From IMG/VR virus record IMGVR_UViG_3300044731_001504, positions 1 to 60,676 of that record: a DNA stretch of 60,676 nt, one strand, 5' to 3'. The notes below the pieces were generated by a model. It was not told the DNA's origin, did not search any database, and worked only from the letters and a program-made list of their open reading frames with translations. Both the position numbers and the translations under genes were made by a program. Every line of letters begins with the position of its first letter. Position 1 is the first letter of the stretch. The DNA is from a virus. Shown one piece after another: positions 25,734 to 34,943 of the stretch.

Positions 25734-27905
25734 TTACTGCGCTTTATATCCATCAAATCTCTTTCTTACGGAGTTATCATCACTAATAAATATCATTTCG
25801 TTATTACCATTTAATGATATTGTTCCTTCTTTACCTTTATAGATTGCTTTTTTATTTGTTTGGTCATATTCACTTATTTTATCATTTGTATTCGCATTAT
25901 TCCAAGCATTAATTAGCGTTCCATAACTATAGTTAGGACTTGTTGGGTTATCTGAACCTTCGACAGGACCCTCCTGTTGTCTTAGTAAAGTACTGTCGAT
26001 TTCAGGAGTTTCAATTTGCATTGAGTCTAGTGGAGGGATTCCCATTCTACGTAGTAGTGTATCACCTTCCATTTGAATTTCTTGAGAGGTGTTTTGAAAA
26101 GCCTCAGTGGCCTCACGTTGCGTTTCCTCCACCCAATCTTTAATCATTTTTTGGTAAGTCCCTCTCCAAAAATTAATAAACAAATCATAAAAAGTTCCAA
26201 ATGCGTAGGCAACCGGCCATGCCGTCTTTAAAATACTAAATTGATAATCCATTTCTTTTATCATTTTTGTAGAGTCATTAGGGTCAGGTACATTAATTTC
26301 AACCCAATTTCCAAATCCTTCACCCAATTCTTTTAAAATATTCGGCCCTAATCTTTCAAAAATGGGTTTAAAATCCCCATCATTTTCATCATAATATTTA
26401 TAATCTTTAGCCCACGGGTTTAAAGTTTTAAGAGTTCCAATAATTACTCCAAATAATGGTGCAATTACTAATTTTGTATATGTCCACCATACTACGTATC
26501 TATTAAATTTTAAAACTGGAAACCCTCGTTTTTTATAAAGATTTTTTAAATAAGGTCTTCCCTCCATCATTTTCTTCCAATCATCTATTTTTTTCACAGT
26601 TCCAGTAAAAAAATGACTTTCCATTATCTCTAAACAAATACCTATAGCTCTCAAAGAAGATTTAGTCGCTTCAACGATTACATTAGCAGATTTTTGTTTT
26701 TTAACACCTGTCCCCATTTTTTCCAACACCTCCTCATCAAAATTTTTAACCCATTTCAAACCTGAAGTTCTCATTAAGTCAAAAATTGCTGGAAAAAATG
26801 CAGGAAAATCAGGATGTTGTGGGTTACAGTGTTCTATCATTTCTTGAAAAGATGCAATAAATCTTTGTTGAGTTTCTAGGGGTAACGCTTCTAATTCAGG
26901 ATTACGTCTATAAATCCCAACTAACTCTTCAACAATTCCATTAAAATTTCTATCGTGAGGGGTTAAAGCGTCAAGTCTAGTAATAGTAGAAGTCAATTCT
27001 TGCCCTAATTCACTCATAATGTCTTCAATGTTTGTTTGGGTATTCATTCTATCAAAAAAAGCTTTACAAATACCTTCCCACTCATCTAACACTATATTTA
27101 ATTCACTATTAGAATCTTTACGTAGTAATAATGCGGTCTCAAATAATCTTGGAATGTCATACCATCTTTGAGACTTAGTCAATGGAGAATATTTCCAAGT
27201 AATTAAATATCTATACCACTCTAAGTCAGTAAAAGAAGAGGCTGGACCTGGAATTCTATTTCGTATCCTATTTATAATGTCACCTTCCTCTCTACCCATT
27301 AGACGAGCCAATTCATTTTGTTGTGTTTGTGCTAATTGTTCGGCCCTTCTCGCATTTTCCGCAGCTGCTAAATCAACCTGTCTGTTATATCTAGCAATCA
27401 AATCTTCCTCAAAAATTCTTCTTAATAAAGGATTATTACCTGTGATTCCATTTATTGCCTCATCTAATGTTTCAGCACCATCCGCAACTCTTCTTTGTGC
27501 GTTTTGCGCCCACACATCAAAATTGAAATTTGGGTCATTTTTTTGCATCTGTGTTGTAAACTCATCCATCGTCTTTTGTAAATAAGAAACCCCTTCATCA
27601 TCTTTAAGAGTTTTAATGAGTAATGCCATTTCATCTAAAATTTCACCAGAAATTTGACCGTATCTCCCGTTATTTAAATCATCTAATAATTTTGTAAATT
27701 CTTCCTGATACAATGTTTTCTTACCAATTTTCATTAACACTTTACCTGCTTCATCAGTTAACTCTGATTGTTTTGCAATTTTTTTTACAACATTTGCAAA
27801 ATATTCTCCAATAGACGAGATACCTGTATCTTCTTTTAATAAGATAGTAGGTAACCCCATAATTTGTCTTTGTCTATTTATTTCATTTAATATTTTTTTG
27901 TTCAT
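25734..27905 (-). CDS. Large putative internal/ejected virion protein C
   Basis: A 723-residue mostly helical protein. The N-terminus, LNEINRQRQIMGLP followed by ILLKED, parallels the next gene's SEILQRQLLLMG, and both hold [IL]-x-E sites. Residues about 460-485 (YTKLVIAPLFGVIIGTLKTL) are the only membrane-like stretch. The central part is long helices rich in Glu, Arg and Gln. No known family is recognised. A pore- or channel-forming ejection protein is a possibility based on size, helices and one hydrophobic segment. Late-type box at plus 27910-27916. Confidence 0.65.
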   Translation of the reverse strand: MNKKILNEINRQRQIMGLPTILLKEDTGISSIGEYFANVVKKIAKQSELTDEAGKVLMKIGKKTLYQEEFTKLLDDLNNGRYGQISGEILDEMALLIKTLKDDEGVSYLQKTMDEFTTQMQKNDPNFNFDVWAQNAQRRVADGAETLDEAINGITGNNPLLRRIFEEDLIARYNRQVDLAAAENARRAEQLAQTQQNELARLMGREEGDIINRIRNRIPGPASSFTDLEWYRYLITWKYSPLTKSQRWYDIPRLFETALLLRKDSNSELNIVLDEWEGICKAFFDRMNTQTNIEDIMSELGQELTSTITRLDALTPHDRNFNGIVEELVGIYRRNPELEALPLETQQRFIASFQEMIEHCNPQHPDFPAFFPAIFDLMRTSGLKWVKNFDEEVLEKMGTGVKKQKSANVIVEATKSSLRAIGICLEIMESHFFTGTVKKIDDWKKMMEGRPYLKNLYKKRGFPVLKFNRYVVWWTYTKLVIAPLFGVIIGTLKTLNPWAKDYKYYDENDGDFKPIFERLGPNILKELGEGFGNWVEINVPDPNDSTKMIKEMDYQFSILKTAWPVAYAFGTFYDLFINFWRGTYQKMIKDWVEETQREATEAFQNTSQEIQMEGDTLLRRMGIPPLDSMQIETPEIDSTLLRQQEGPVEGSDNPTSPNYSYGTLINAWNNANTNDKISEYDQTNKKAIYKGKEGTISLNGNNEMIFISDDNSVRKRFDGYKAQ

Positions 27906-27922
27906 ACATATAAATATATTAA

Positions 27923-29878
27923 TTATTTAACTTTTAACCAATGATGGGTAACCCAAGTATTATCCCCAGATTTACTCTGTATTAATCTACCAGGTTCTTT
28001 TGGTTCAACATTTGAGTATTTTTTAAGATATTCAGGGAATGTAACCCATCCATCTTTTCTTAATTTTTGTATTTTTTTATCATCTAATTGTTCAAGACTA
28101 TCACTTAAAACCCAACTTTGTTCATCATATAATTGAGTACTATCAATTACAATTGGTTTAATACCAAGATTACTTAATGTGTCTTGAGTTGCTTTTTTCC
28201 AATAATCATAACTATTTTTTACCGCTTCAGGAATAATTTTAGTCTCCAATCCTTCATATAGTTCATTAACAATTTCAGGGGATTTTTCACGGTTCATTGC
28301 GATATTGATTGCAATCATTTCTTTAAGTGAATCTGGTATAATAGAACTTAATTCAGTTAATTTTGCCCTTTCATTATCATTTAATATTTCCGAACAACAC
28401 AAATCAACAATAAATCCAAGTCCCACTCCGGCACCCAACTGAAGTGTCACCTCTTTAGCCCATAATTTTTGTAAAAATTTAATATCCTTTAATAATTCAG
28501 GATGAGCTTTTGCCATTTCTTTCAGTCCTCCCTCTATTATTCCTTCCGCCTCCATAAACGCAACCATCTCATCAACTCCTTTATTTTTAAGTTGTTCACT
28601 AAATTCTTTAATCATTTGTTGTTTTGTAATATCATCATATTCCATAAACATTGTGAATAACTTTTGTTCGTCATCAGTTAGGTTACCACTTCGATACCAT
28701 GCAACATAGTCACCTATGCTTGAACTTGATGATAATCCACTATCACCCAATTTTTTTCCAAGAGACTTAAATACTTCATTATCAATCCCTCTAAAATATT
28801 TTGTTAATTTTAACCAAGGACAAAGTGCAAAAAATATGTTAAAAGCAACACCAATATTATTACCTTTTTGAAAGTCTCTATAAGCCATTACACCTCCAAT
28901 AATACCCTCAACTAATATTTCCAAAAGTACTGCCTCAGTTGCCCCGAAAAATGAACCTACAATTGCTGCCGTTACAGATGCACCAATAGCAATCCAAATT
29001 CCCCATTCATCAACAAAAATTTGCCAATCTTCTCTAAGTTCTACTAATTTTGGTGGTTCATAATATTTTTTTAAATCCCAAGAATAATACCCAAGAAATT
29101 TATAATAAAGTTCACGATTCATTGTTCCACCTAAATCACTAACTCCTTGACCAACTCCCATACCTTGAAATGAACCTGTTGATATTTTTTTACTACTTCC
29201 TTCCGTACTTCCCTCAGTAGGATTAACTCTTTGTCTCATTGATGAGAACCTATTACGATTAATTGTAAAGTGTAATACCGTTCCTTTTGGATATGTTTCA
29301 GTCACATATTTTATATAAGCGTTTTTTGTTTGCTCAGTTACCGGGTCCGGGTTTTTGTTAACATTTTCAACTTTATTGTCCAATCCCAAACCTAATTTAC
29401 CTGTTTTAAATTCAAAACTAGGTCGCATTGCATGTTTTAATAACCGGTCATATTCATCAAAGGTTCCATTAATAAAGGTTATATCTTCAACAAATGTTGG
29501 TAAATATAATAACGTGTTTCCAGCCCCTCTATAAGCACAATATGTTTCACCACTGATACCTTTTGGTATAGCATCAACTCCAACAACTTTTGAAGTTCCT
29601 TTTTCACCTCTAATTTCAACTTCTCCAGGTAAAACTGTGTATTCTTTAAATGGACAATAATTAGGATAAGTTTTGGCAATTTTATTTGCTTGGTCAATGT
29701 CGTGTTGTTTTAAACCCTGTTCACTATTTAGATAATCAGTATATCTATCAGCAGCACCTTGCTCAATAATAAATGGTTTATTTTTAATTTGCTCAAGATT
29801 TTCAGATAATGTGTTATTGGACTTATACCCCATTAACAATAATTGTCTTTGTAATATTTCAGATATATTTTGCTTCAT
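27923..29878 (-). CDS. Large putative internal/ejected virion protein D with hydrophobic core
   Basis: A 651-residue protein. The leader has ISE, LSE and then PFIIEQGAADRY, matching the [IL]-x-E-Q-G site. Residues about 295-360 are a long hydrophobic glycine/alanine-rich block (WIAIGASVTAAIVGSFFGAT, LVEGIIGGVMAY) resembling helical hairpins of pore-forming proteins, with a second one at about 485-500 (LGAGVGLGFIVDLCC). The N-terminal domain is soluble and beta-rich. No homologue is recognised. It shares its N-terminal helix pattern with the 25734-27905 protein. Late-type box at plus 29892-29898. Confidence 0.65.
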   Translation of the reverse strand: MKQNISEILQRQLLLMGYKSNNTLSENLEQIKNKPFIIEQGAADRYTDYLNSEQGLKQHDIDQANKIAKTYPNYCPFKEYTVLPGEVEIRGEKGTSKVVGVDAIPKGISGETYCAYRGAGNTLLYLPTFVEDITFINGTFDEYDRLLKHAMRPSFEFKTGKLGLGLDNKVENVNKNPDPVTEQTKNAYIKYVTETYPKGTVLHFTINRNRFSSMRQRVNPTEGSTEGSSKKISTGSFQGMGVGQGVSDLGGTMNRELYYKFLGYYSWDLKKYYEPPKLVELREDWQIFVDEWGIWIAIGASVTAAIVGSFFGATEAVLLEILVEGIIGGVMAYRDFQKGNNIGVAFNIFFALCPWLKLTKYFRGIDNEVFKSLGKKLGDSGLSSSSSIGDYVAWYRSGNLTDDEQKLFTMFMEYDDITKQQMIKEFSEQLKNKGVDEMVAFMEAEGIIEGGLKEMAKAHPELLKDIKFLQKLWAKEVTLQLGAGVGLGFIVDLCCSEILNDNERAKLTELSSIIPDSLKEMIAINIAMNREKSPEIVNELYEGLETKIIPEAVKNSYDYWKKATQDTLSNLGIKPIVIDSTQLYDEQSWVLSDSLEQLDDKKIQKLRKDGWVTFPEYLKKYSNVEPKEPGRLIQSKSGDNTWVTHHWLKVK

Positions 29879-29900
29879 TAAGACTTTTTTTATAAATACT

Positions 29901-29931
29901 TTGCCAGTATTAAAAAAAAATAGTATATTTG
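29901..29931 (+). promoter_or_regulatory. Host-type promoter
   Basis: TTG (29901-29903), 20 nt, TATATTTG (29924-29931), 16 nt before the ATG at 29948. Confidence 0.6.
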
Positions 29932-29947
29932 TGGAAAATTAAAAGAA

Positions 29948-30241
29948 ATGATTTACGAAATATCTGACATTATTGTTGTTACAGGACAGAAAGTTAAGAG
30001 AATTGAGTCCAGTGAGATTATTTACGACAAAAGAATTTATTATATGTCTGATAAGACATCTTATGCCGAACATCAAATATTAAGATGTGCAAATGAAAAT
30101 GAAATTCAAAAATTTTGTGAGAGGGAATTATGTCAAGCTGTGGTAGATTCTATCGGTGGTTGGTTTGACAATAATAGAGAATATTATGAAAATTATTTAA
30201 AAGAATTTAATGAAAGCTGTAAAAAATATGGAATTAGATAA
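29948..30241 (+). CDS. Small early-type protein, unknown
   Basis: A 97-residue protein, MIYEISDIIVVTGQKVKRIE, with three cysteines in CANENEIQKFCERELCQAVV and an aromatic C-terminus. No family is recognised. It runs against the surrounding leftward genes under a host-type promoter and its stop overlaps the convergent gene's stop by 8 nt. Early expression is inferred from the promoter. Confidence 0.65.
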   Translation: MIYEISDIIVVTGQKVKRIESSEIIYDKRIYYMSDKTSYAEHQILRCANENEIQKFCERELCQAVVDSIGGWFDNNREYYENYLKEFNESCKKYGIR

Positions 30242-30545
30242 GAGTATTACTCTTACCTCTTTTAACCCCACTTTCCCATTTTGATTTGGTATCAATTGGA
30301 TTAGCCTTTCCACGATTTACTTTAACGATATCACTCCATTTTGTGTTTCCTATTTGATTTGCAGGTCCTCTTGCAACTCCAGTTTCCCATTTGGTAACTG
30401 TTGGGTATTTTGAACCTCCCCCTGATGAACCACCTGTATCTCCTCCGCCTGCAGATGATGGAGCGGCGTCACCTTCCTGTTCCGAAATTGATTTCGGTGT
30501 GTCAGTATATTTTTTGAAAATCCCTATTAATGATTGTATATCCAT
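30234..30545 (-). CDS. Gly/Ser linker protein with KWE-x-GV repeats
   Basis: A 103-residue protein: an N-terminal helix MDIQSLIGIFKKYTDTPKSI, the cleavage-like site ISEQEG (about 20-25), a Gly/Ser/Ala linker (27-45) and then repeats KWETGVARGPANQIGN, KWSDIVKVNRGKANPI, KWESGVKRGKSNTLI. The three W-containing units of about 16-19 residues are basic and look like nucleic-acid or peptidoglycan-binding repeats. Cleavage at ISE would release the basic repeat part. The function is unknown. Confidence 0.6.
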   Translation of the reverse strand: MDIQSLIGIFKKYTDTPKSISEQEGDAAPSSAGGGDTGGSSGGGSKYPTVTKWETGVARGPANQIGNTKWSDIVKVNRGKANPIDTKSKWESGVKRGKSNTLI

Positions 30546-30850
30546 TAAAAAAATTCTGAACTTGGTAATCTATTTGGGTGAACCAAATAATATTCGTTTA
30601 AGAAATTTGTAAGCTCGTCTTCATCAACATCTAAAAAATCTTCATCATCATAATCTTGGTTATCCTCATCTTCGTCTGAAAAAAAATCAAAAGACTCGGT
30701 TATTAAGTTATAACCAAAGTCTTTTGCTTCTTTTAATGATATTGTATCAACTCTTGCTTCATTTTCAGAATCATCTGTGGTTCTAAAAGTAACCTCCAAT
30801 GTGTCAGAGTCTTGGTTGATAAAGTAACTTACAATCTCTGTAATTTCCAT
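30545..30850 (-). CDS. Acidic small protein, unknown
   Basis: A 101-residue protein from the ATG at 30850, which follows the preceding gene's TAA by one base (TAATATGG); an earlier in-frame ATG at 30883 would overlap that gene. It is strongly acidic (DFFSDEDEDNQDYDDEDFLD). The N-terminal part is beta-like (MEITEIVSYFINQDSDTLEV). Co-translated with the upstream gene; no family recognised. Confidence 0.6.
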   Translation of the reverse strand: MEITEIVSYFINQDSDTLEVTFRTTDDSENEARVDTISLKEAKDFGYNLITESFDFFSDEDEDNQDYDDEDFLDVDEDELTNFLNEYYLVHPNRLPSSEFF

Positions 30851-30851
30851 A

Positions 30852-31652
30852 TTAGTATTTTTGGAATCGTTTAAACATATCAAGTGTTTTATCTACTTGA
30901 GAATTTAATTTTGGTTTCCCTAAATCAATTTCTCTATCAAATTCGGGGTCTTCGTCGTCATTAAAAATCATTAATAAGTCAATATCTCCCTCATTGTCTA
31001 CAAATGGTTCTGATATCTCATCTTCACTATTAATTCCGTAATCGATTTCTCCGTATTTACCTGATGAGATAAAGTTATCAGGGTCTTCAACATTTGTAAA
31101 GAATTCCTCATCATATGATTCTTCCATATAACCTCTACCACATTCACAAATTTCTTCATACATTCCACATTCATTACATACACTTGATTCTTCGTACATT
31201 TCTTCAGGTTCATTAAGATACTTTTCAATATCGTACTTTCCAATTAAATGTCCTTTATCTTTTTTCCCACCAAATGAGTACATTTTTTCACCACTTGGGA
31301 AATCAACCTCATCTTCAAATTCAAGTTCATCATCAAGATTAGGTTTTTGGTATTTATATTTTTTACCTTTAGTTAATTTCTCTAAAGCAATTTCATCCAT
31401 TTCCTCTTTGTAATCACCACATTCATTACACTCTCCTGATGATTCTCTCATATAAATTTTATTATTATATTCAGAAACTTCACCATTTGATTTAACTGTG
31501 ATTCCACCTTTATCGTTTGCGAAATCTTGAACCATTAATGGTTGTGTGTTTGATGTCTCTTGTCTAACCACATATCCATCATATGGTTGTTTGTGCAAAT
31601 CAAGAATGTTTTGTCTTTCTGATTTGTCCACGTTTAAAAAATACGGTCTCAT
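30852..31652 (-). CDS. Leader-class protein with two Cys-pair motifs
   Basis: A 266-residue acidic protein. The start YFLNVDKSERQNILDLHKQP is clearly related to the start of the 42459-43067 protein (LFNVDENEKQRILESHIKSS), one of the shared leader classes. Two short Cys motifs, GECNECGDYKEE (about 73-84) and SVCNECGMYEEICECGRG (about 155-172), could bind zinc. The rest is acidic and low complexity. Capsid packaging is an inference from the leader. Late-type box at plus 31668-31674. Confidence 0.65.
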   Translation of the reverse strand: MRPYFLNVDKSERQNILDLHKQPYDGYVVRQETSNTQPLMVQDFANDKGGITVKSNGEVSEYNNKIYMRESSGECNECGDYKEEMDEIALEKLTKGKKYKYQKPNLDDELEFEDEVDFPSGEKMYSFGGKKDKGHLIGKYDIEKYLNEPEEMYEESSVCNECGMYEEICECGRGYMEESYDEEFFTNVEDPDNFISSGKYGEIDYGINSEDEISEPFVDNEGDIDLLMIFNDDEDPEFDREIDLGKPKLNSQVDKTLDMFKRFQKY

Positions 31653-31675
31653 AATTTAATTTTTAATATAAATAT

Positions 31676-32308
31676 TTAGTGTTTGTGCATAAACCACTTT
31701 AAAATGGTAAGTGATAATCTCCTAATTTGACTATTAACATTTTCAATGGAAACCTCTTTTCCAATATTTTCCATATACTTAATTGTCCCACTAATCATTT
31801 CATTTTTCGCTTCATCGGCCAAATCTAACATTGTTGAACACATTTCACTTTCATCATTGAAAGGATGCATCTTTTTAATGTTCTCTTTTCCAGCGTATAA
31901 ATAAACCGAAGCTTGGAACATATTAACCCAACTACATTGTCTTAACGCTTCCAAAAATGAAGTTAACATTTCGGTATCAAATGATTTTAAAACATCTTTG
32001 TGTTTTTTTATGAATTCTCTTTGAGCTTTAAATTTGGATAAATCAGATTCATTGATTGAACTTTCCTCAGTCTTTTCCTCATCACAGTTATTATCACCTC
32101 TCTCAATTAAAATCCAAGCATCAGCATCTGATAACAAATCTAATGTTCTTCCATTTTTCCATTTAATTTCGTATTGAATAGTACCATCTGAAAAGTTTGT
32201 GAGACGAGTTACTATCCCTTCTAAACCGGGTGGCATTCCTCTTTCACCCTCCATATGCCATAGTTTAATTTTATCTCCTACGCAAAGTTTTTGATTAATT
32301 TTTTTCAT
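31676..32308 (-). CDS. Protein with N-terminal SH3-like (DUF4314-type) domain
   Basis: A 210-residue protein. Residues 1-75 read VGDKIKLWHMEGERGMPPGL, EGIVTRLTNFSDGTIQYEIK, WKNGRTLDLL, the small beta-barrel typical of DUF4314-like proteins often attached to phage replication or regulatory proteins. Residues 100-210 are helical and unrecognised. The start is divergent from the membrane protein at 32351, each with its own late-type box (plus 32321-32327 here). Confidence 0.65.
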   Translation of the reverse strand: MKKINQKLCVGDKIKLWHMEGERGMPPGLEGIVTRLTNFSDGTIQYEIKWKNGRTLDLLSDADAWILIERGDNNCDEEKTEESSINESDLSKFKAQREFIKKHKDVLKSFDTEMLTSFLEALRQCSWVNMFQASVYLYAGKENIKKMHPFNDESEMCSTMLDLADEAKNEMISGTIKYMENIGKEVSIENVNSQIRRLSLTILKWFMHKH

Positions 32309-32336
32309 AACAATATAATTATAAATACTTCAATAA

Positions 32337-32343
32337 TATTTAT
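32337..32343 (+). promoter_or_regulatory. Late-type box, plus strand, of a divergent pair
   Basis: TATTTAT 7 nt before ATG 32351; the opposite-strand box at 32321-32327 serves the leftward gene. Confidence 0.5.
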
Positions 32344-32350
32344 AATCATA

Positions 32351-32974
32351 ATGGAAATATTAATTAGTGAAAAACAAAAAGAAGAATTAATTATTGTTGA
32401 GTCAATTTCAAAAATTGGGTCTGTGATTAAGGATATGTCTAAAATTGGAAAGGATTCAATTAAAACTGCAAATGAAAACTTCAAATTTGACCTTAAAATA
32501 TTGGTAACATTTAGTGCCGGTATCGGGGGTATGATAGTTCCATTAAATGAATTTGTTAGAGGTGAATTCCCAACCTTAACTGAAACCAATTATTTATTAA
32601 TTACAGTGGCAGTTGCTATGATTTTAGTAACTGAACACACTGAAAATACAAAAAAGTTATTATCTGAAATTACCAAACAAGGTTTAACAAAAGAGTTCAA
32701 AAAAACTTTTGAGGTTGGTTCAGAATTGAAAGAATCCTTTTTAGGATTTATGGATAGTTTGAATTTGACTTTTTCAAAGGTTACCCAAATTATGGGTTAC
32801 GCATTTTTAATTCCAATTATTGATATATTGTTAAATCTATCTCAAGATAATTCTGTAACTAGTGTTAATGAAATCGTCTATAGATTACTACTTTCTTTGG
32901 GGTCTCATTATTCGGCAATTTTATTACGAGAAGTAATAACCAAAATCATCAATAAGTTCAGAGGAAATAATTAA
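32351..32974 (+). CDS. Three-segment membrane protein with short leader
   Basis: About 207 residues from the ATG at 32351 (an upstream in-frame ATG would precede the promoter). It begins MEILISEKQKEELIIVES, again with ISE/VES sites. Hydrophobic segments lie at about 48-67 (LVTFSAGIGGMIVPLNEF), 80-97 (TNYLLITVAVAMILV) and 140-160 (MGYAFLIPIIDILL), with a further weak one near the C-terminus. No family is recognised; a holin-like or inner-membrane role is possible. It ends in a 4-nt TTAA stop overlap with the convergent peptidase. Confidence 0.65.
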   Translation: MEILISEKQKEELIIVESISKIGSVIKDMSKIGKDSIKTANENFKFDLKILVTFSAGIGGMIVPLNEFVRGEFPTLTETNYLLITVAVAMILVTEHTENTKKLLSEITKQGLTKEFKKTFEVGSELKESFLGFMDSLNLTFSKVTQIMGYAFLIPIIDILLNLSQDNSVTSVNEIVYRLLLSLGSHYSAILLREVITKIINKFRGNN

Positions 32975-33891
32975 TAGCTGGATAATATATTACTCTTAAC
33001 TTTTTCAATCTCATCATCAGAAAGTCCGTGTCTTTCTTTATATTTTATAAACCATTTGTCCATAACATCAGACATTGGTTCTTTTTTTAGTTTTGATTTT
33101 CTCTTAAATCCTTTGAATTGAGCTTCAAGTTCGTGAGGTTGTGTGTAATAATCATAAGGTAATTCAGGTTCTTTATCTCTATCACTAAAATCACCTCTTG
33201 CAGATTGTCTCATATGAGTAAACTCGTGAGCAATTACATCATTTAATTCACCTATTAATTCTGAAAGATATGCCATCTTATTATCAGGATTATATCTAAT
33301 ATTAATAACCAATACTTCTTCATCAGGATAATATGAGCCGTCAATATAAATCTCATTAGAGTCAACATCCTCAACCATGTCTAATTCAACCGAATAATAA
33401 ACATCTATATTTGGGTGGTAATATTCTAAACTGTCTCCAAAATATTCAGGTAAGAAATAAACTCCCGTTTCGTTTTCTTTAAACACTTTAACTATATCTT
33501 TAACCGCATTTCTAACAGGTAATCTATCTTTTTTAGATTCTGTAATATTTTGTGGAATGTCTGAACAATTCAAAGATTTAACATTTATGGAATAATCCCC
33601 AAATTGACTAAATTGTTCTTTGATTACTGATATAATTCCTGCAATCATTTGCAAGTATTCCCTGTCATTAATTGCGTCTTTACCTGAATTACAAAAAGAA
33701 TTAATGTGAGTATAATATCCTTCATTTTTTGCCGCAATTTTATCAACCTCAACAAAAATATTATATTTCTCATTAAAATATTCTGAATTGATAACTTTAA
33801 AATAAACTCTAACTTTGGAGTTATCGTCTTCTTCCAAATTACCTTCCCATTTAAAATTTTTTCCAACAACTATGTCTTTTAAATCTTCCAT
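32971..33891 (-). CDS. HExxH zinc metalloprotease-like protein
   Basis: A 306-residue protein with the zinc-protease helix NDVIAHEFTHMRQSARGD (about 216-233) within a long acidic N-terminal region. The middle has NITESKKDRLPVRNAVKDIV, where ITES repeats the leader motif inside the chain, about residue 115, possibly the cut between a pro-region and the catalytic part. The third zinc ligand is not identified with certainty. The substrate is unknown. Late-type box at plus 33897-33903. Confidence 0.7.
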   Translation of the reverse strand: MEDLKDIVVGKNFKWEGNLEEDDNSKVRVYFKVINSEYFNEKYNIFVEVDKIAAKNEGYYTHINSFCNSGKDAINDREYLQMIAGIISVIKEQFSQFGDYSINVKSLNCSDIPQNITESKKDRLPVRNAVKDIVKVFKENETGVYFLPEYFGDSLEYYHPNIDVYYSVELDMVEDVDSNEIYIDGSYYPDEEVLVINIRYNPDNKMAYLSELIGELNDVIAHEFTHMRQSARGDFSDRDKEPELPYDYYTQPHELEAQFKGFKRKSKLKKEPMSDVMDKWFIKYKERHGLSDDEIEKVKSNILSSY

Positions 33892-33915
33892 ATCCTATAA
33901 ATACTTGAAAAAAAT

Positions 33916-33941
33916 AAAAGACCTAATTTCTTAGGTCTTTT
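33916..33941 (-). terminator. Terminator of GH19 endolysin gene
   Basis: An 11-bp perfect stem AAAAGACCTAA/TTAGGTCTTTT with loop TTTC; the symmetrical A/T flanks make it usable in both directions. Confidence 0.75.
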
Positions 33942-33959
33942 GGTGTTATATATGAAGAT

Positions 33960-33975
33960 ACCCTACAAGTAGGGT
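33960..33975. other. Short perfect inverted repeat
   Basis: ACCCTAC-AA-GTAGGGT, a 7-bp stem with a minimal 2-nt spacer, followed by G5 and TATAATATAAATATAC. It lies between the endolysin stop and the peptidase promoter. It could be a protein-binding operator or RNA hairpin; nothing decides between them. Confidence 0.4.
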
Positions 33976-34043
33976 GGGGGTATAATATAAATATACCCAA
34001 TATTAAAAAAATCTACTCTGAAAGTCCAATAAACTGAACTTTT

Positions 34044-34880
34044 TTATTTTAGTAAATTATAATACTCTTTAAAATGCTTAATTCTATCGGCCAATCCAAT
34101 AGTTCCTCCATTAACTCTTTTAGTTACTGCGGTTACAGTAGCGTCGTCAGCTCCTTTGTCACAAATAGACCAAAGTTTATTTGAATCAAAGAAAAATGCT
34201 GCAGATGCTAATGGGTATTTTGTCGCAACTAAATCAGGATTAGATACTGTATCTTCACCGATGAATTTTGCAAAGTTTGTATAGTTTTGTTTTCCGGTTA
34301 ATTGGATGTATCCTCTGCCACGGAATTTATAACCTTCTTTTGTTGACTCATCACCATTACCCATTCTTCCACCATAAACTTTTGATGCGATTTTTTCAGG
34401 ATTTCTAGCATACCCTTCAGCTAAGTTACCAGGAAAATATTTTGGGAATATCTTCTTTAACCCATCAGCTGAGTAATTCAAATTCTCTTGAACTGCCTTA
34501 AATCCACCTGACTCGTGACCACACTGAGCCAAGAAATGAGCTAATCTTAAAGGATTAGTAATATTGAATTTTTTAGCGGTGTCAGGAATTTGAGCAATCA
34601 CTGCATCAGGGACATGACCTTTTAAATTTTGTAATTTAAATTCTGAATTTGCCGGAATAACAACATCTTCTTTAACTACTTGAGTAGTTTGAGTTGCCTC
34701 GCCAAACATCTTTGACCAAGTTCCATTACCAACAATTCCGTCAGCAGTTAAACCATTTGCCGCTTGCCATTCTTTAACTTTAGCAGCAGTGCCATTACCG
34801 AATATGCCATCGGCAGTTAAACCTAATTTTGCTTGGAGTTTCTTAACATCATCTCCTGTTGAGCCTACTTTTAATAACAT
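34044..34880 (-). CDS. GH19 endolysin with N-terminal peptidoglycan-binding domain
   Basis: A 278-residue lysin. Residues 1-60 form a PG_binding_1 domain with two repeats of GLTADGIxGNGT. Residues 75-278 are a GH19 (chitinase-like) lysozyme with the catalytic block CGHESGGFKAVQENLNYSAD (about 115-134), the second-Glu region GDESTKEGYKFRGRGYIQLT (about 175-195) and GKQNYTNF. It degrades peptidoglycan glycan strands for lysis, or acts as a virion lysin. There is no signal peptide, so export would need a holin. Late-type box at plus 34898-34904; terminator at 33916-33941. Confidence 0.93.
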   Translation of the reverse strand: MLLKVGSTGDDVKKLQAKLGLTADGIFGNGTAAKVKEWQAANGLTADGIVGNGTWSKMFGEATQTTQVVKEDVVIPANSEFKLQNLKGHVPDAVIAQIPDTAKKFNITNPLRLAHFLAQCGHESGGFKAVQENLNYSADGLKKIFPKYFPGNLAEGYARNPEKIASKVYGGRMGNGDESTKEGYKFRGRGYIQLTGKQNYTNFAKFIGEDTVSNPDLVATKYPLASAAFFFDSNKLWSICDKGADDATVTAVTKRVNGGTIGLADRIKHFKEYYNLLK

Positions 34881-34932
34881 AATTTTTTGTTTTTATCATA
34901 AATATCATTAAAAACAAACAAATTATTTTGTA

Positions 34933-34939
34933 TATTTAT
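34933..34939 (+). promoter_or_regulatory. Late-type box of the PPK2 gene
   Basis: TATTTAT 4 nt before ATG 34944, opposite the endolysin box at 34898-34904. Confidence 0.45.
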
Positions 34940-34943
34940 TATT

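Noticed and set aside
32291-32350. Extra 20 N-terminal codons of the membrane protein
   Set aside because: They precede the late-type box and overlap the divergent gene.
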